The notes under the pieces were generated by a model, which was not told where the DNA came from, made no database searches, and saw only the letters and a program-made list of their open reading frames with translations. From Methanobacteriota archaeon (GTDB lineage Archaea > Thermoplasmatota > Poseidoniia > MGIII > CG-Epi1), in the NCBI GenBank assembly GCA_029977605.1, contig JAPOKN010000016.1, positions 1-23,345 on the forward strand: a stretch of DNA of 23,345 nucleotides. The letters run 5' to 3'. How positions within the stretch are numbered: position 1 is the stretch's first letter; every line of letters begins with the position of its first letter. A program made the translations under genes and the position numbers. Shown piece after piece: positions 21,899-23,345 of the stretch.

Positions 21899-23345
21899 AT
21901 GAATCAAGCTTATACAATGTCGATAGTTCTCATGCTGTGTTTGACTACTGTTAGTACAGGGTCTCTGGATGAACCTGAAGTTACTAGGATTAATGATTAT
22001 CCAAGCGGGTTTGATGGTCATGAAAATGACACTATTGATAGAACTATTACATTTCCGTTTGATATATTATTCGATGATTACTATGATACCTCTGCTGAAG
22101 TTTATGCTGAATTATTAACATTTGAAGCAAACTATCCTGATATTGTAGAGGTTTACAAGCTAACTGAAATAATACCTGCAGGAAAAACCTGGCAAGGCAA
22201 TGACATATATGGAATAAAAATTTCCGATAACGTAGCAAATGAACCTGAATACTATGATGATCCTGATGAAGAAACATTTTTTATTGTAAGTAATCACCAC
22301 GCTAGAGAATGGATGACGGTGCCTACTGCCATGTATTTCATTTATTATTTGACACATTTCTACGGAATGGAGCCCACAGATAACGATGGTGATGGGCTAA
22401 TTAATGAAGATATGATTGATGGTGTTGATAATGATGGAGACGGTGAACAAGGTGGTACAGTAGATGAATTTGGTCGTGCTACATTCGATGGAATTGACAA
22501 TGATGGCGATGGTATAATCGATGAAGGAATTGATGAAGATCCAAGCGAAGCTAGGGTGACTCATCTAGTGAATAATCGTGAAACATGGATTATTCCTCTT
22601 TTGAATCCTGATGGATATAATTTCGATCGAGAAGACCCTGACAGGTTCTGGCGAAAAAACATGCGTGATAATGATGGTAACGATAGATATGGGGATGAAT
22701 GTGACGGTGTCGACATAAATCGAAATTATCCTATGGAATGGTCGCATAATACACAAGGGCAAGCTTTGATTGGAGATGATTTAGAACCCGAATTCACTGT
22801 CGATGATGATAATCCGTGCTCGGATGTGTATCATGGCCCTAGAGATTTCTTTGATGATGACGGAGACTGTGACAGTGACTTGTGTGATACTCCAATAAGT
22901 ATTGGAGATCAGAATACGCAAACCGGTATTGACGAAGACCCACCTGATGCACTGCACATTGATGATGATGGGGACGGAATGATTGATGAGGATCGCGAAG
23001 GTGGTTTCTCTGAACCTGAAACCCAGGTAATCGAATATTTGACCTGGAGGCTTGATATTTATGAGGACTATCCTCAAGATAAATATCTCGAAGATTATGA
23101 GAATGGAATAATTAGAGATAATTGGCCTGAAATGTTTGTAACTGCACCTGATGGAGATTACATTAGGAATTATAGGGCTGAGGCACACGACATGAAACAC
23201 AATTTTATGAATTCTGTTTCATATCATTCATGCTCTGCTCTTTACATCTGGCCATGGGGTTACAAAGATCAAGATCCACCTCATGAACTGTATATGGAGA
23301 ATCAGGTCAAACCGTTAATGGATGTTACTGGCTACGGTAACTGGA
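21899..23345 (+). CDS. Secreted M14 zinc carboxypeptidase with inserted DxDxDG calcium-type loops (cut by window edge)
   Basis: An open frame of 482 codons without a stop runs off the right edge. Residues 1-21 (MNQAYTMSIVLMLCLTTVSTG) form a signal peptide. The mature part is very acidic. M14 landmarks are the zinc ligands H134 and E137 in HHAREW, the substrate arginine region RFWRKNMR at 249-256, DINRNYP with N274-R275, and the third zinc ligand H443 in SYHSCS. The general-base Glu should lie beyond the edge. Six DxDxDG-like acidic loops begin near 161, 177, 200, 257, 319 and 355. They fall in insertions between the canonical motifs, so the catalytic domain is probably calcium-stabilised. The expected role is extracellular trimming of C-terminal residues from peptides for nutrition. 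Start as set by the TATA box 28 nt upstream. Confidence 0.92.
   Translation, partial: MNQAYTMSIVLMLCLTTVSTGSLDEPEVTRINDYPSGFDGHENDTIDRTITFPFDILFDDYYDTSAEVYAELLTFEANYPDIVEVYKLTEIIPAGKTWQGNDIYGIKISDNVANEPEYYDDPDEETFFIVSNHHAREWMTVPTAMYFIYYLTHFYGMEPTDNDGDGLINEDMIDGVDNDGDGEQGGTVDEFGRATFDGIDNDGDGIIDEGIDEDPSEARVTHLVNNRETWIIPLLNPDGYNFDREDPDRFWRKNMRDNDGNDRYGDECDGVDINRNYPMEWSHNTQGQALIGDDLEPEFTVDDDNPCSDVYHGPRDFFDDDGDCDSDLCDTPISIGDQNTQTGIDEDPPDALHIDDDGDGMIDEDREGGFSEPETQVIEYLTWRLDIYEDYPQDKYLEDYENGIIRDNWPEMFVTAPDGDYIRNYRAEAHDMKHNFMNSVSYHSCSALYIWPWGYKDQDPPHELYMENQVKPLMDVTGYGNW

Noticed and set aside
22380..23000. Tandem DNA repeats or a low-complexity region (recurring GATGATGATGG-like runs).
   Set aside because: The repeats are the coding consequence of acidic DxDxDG loops in the M14 peptidase; spacing is irregular and frame is kept.
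1..23345. Mobile element, CRISPR array, defence island or prophage.
   Set aside because: No transposase, integrase, regularly spaced repeat, terminal inverted repeat or known defence domain was found; nearly all genes are housekeeping or metabolic.

Overview
The window looks like a low-GC euryarchaeal genome fragment. It is most probably from a planktonic Thermoplasmatota lineage of the Marine Group II/III (Poseidoniia) kind. The evidence is a geranylgeranyl reductase of the archaeal-lipid family, archaeal TYW1 (tRNA-Phe wyosine pathway), archaeal/eukaryotic-type PheS, a CDKAL1-like methylthiotransferase, and many genes whose start codon lies about 22-28 nt downstream of a TATA-like box, which is the layout of leaderless archaeal mRNAs. 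The phylum is an inference; archaeal origin is well supported. The gene complement is mostly chromosomal housekeeping. I see no insertion sequence, CRISPR array, phage gene or integrase.

Layout. 1-437: a 5' fragment of ksgA behind a tRNA-Val(UAC), both on the minus strand. 618-3151: ATP-type PEP carboxykinase (+) and malate dehydrogenase (-) face each other with overlapping stop codons; both act at the oxaloacetate node. 3243-3410: a tiny AbrB-like swapped-hairpin protein missed by ordinary length cut-offs. 3407-12311 (all minus): nadE, a large B12-dependent ribonucleotide reductase, a one-TM protein, TYW1, a cytidylate-kinase-like NMP kinase and pheS. TYW1 and PheS both act on tRNA-Phe. 12380-14464 (+): a nitrilase-fold amidohydrolase divergent from nadE, then a geranylgeranyl reductase. 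14452-17306 (minus): a compact five-gene run (34-aa protein, LysE/ArgO exporter, C26 glutamine amidotransferase, PqqB-like metallo-beta-lactamase-fold protein, SAM methyltransferase) whose joint function I do not recognise. 17349-19646: CDKAL1-like methylthiotransferase divergent from thymidylate kinase plus a three-TM protein. 19643-21820 (minus): a 47-aa four-cysteine protein, a GNAT protein and a short cysteinyl-tRNA synthetase. 21899-end (+): an unfinished secreted M14 carboxypeptidase with at least six DxDxDG-type acidic loops inserted in its catalytic domain.

The region is dense. All four convergent pairs overlap at their 3' ends, and genes within operons are joined by ATGA, TTGA or TAATG junctions. 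Those junctions identify TTG start codons (cysS, the LysE-type gene) and small genes. The longest gene-free stretch is 274 nt between nadE and nrdJ. It holds T-rich termination signals and a Shine-Dalgarno-containing hairpin just before the TTG start of nrdJ, which makes nrdJ the exception to the leaderless pattern.

Nothing here is a clear defence or mobile system. The most promising unexplained items are the five-gene cluster at 14452-17306, the nadE/nitrilase pair (a possible split glutamine-dependent NAD synthetase), the hairpin leader of nrdJ, and the Cys-rich protein/GNAT/short CysS operon.
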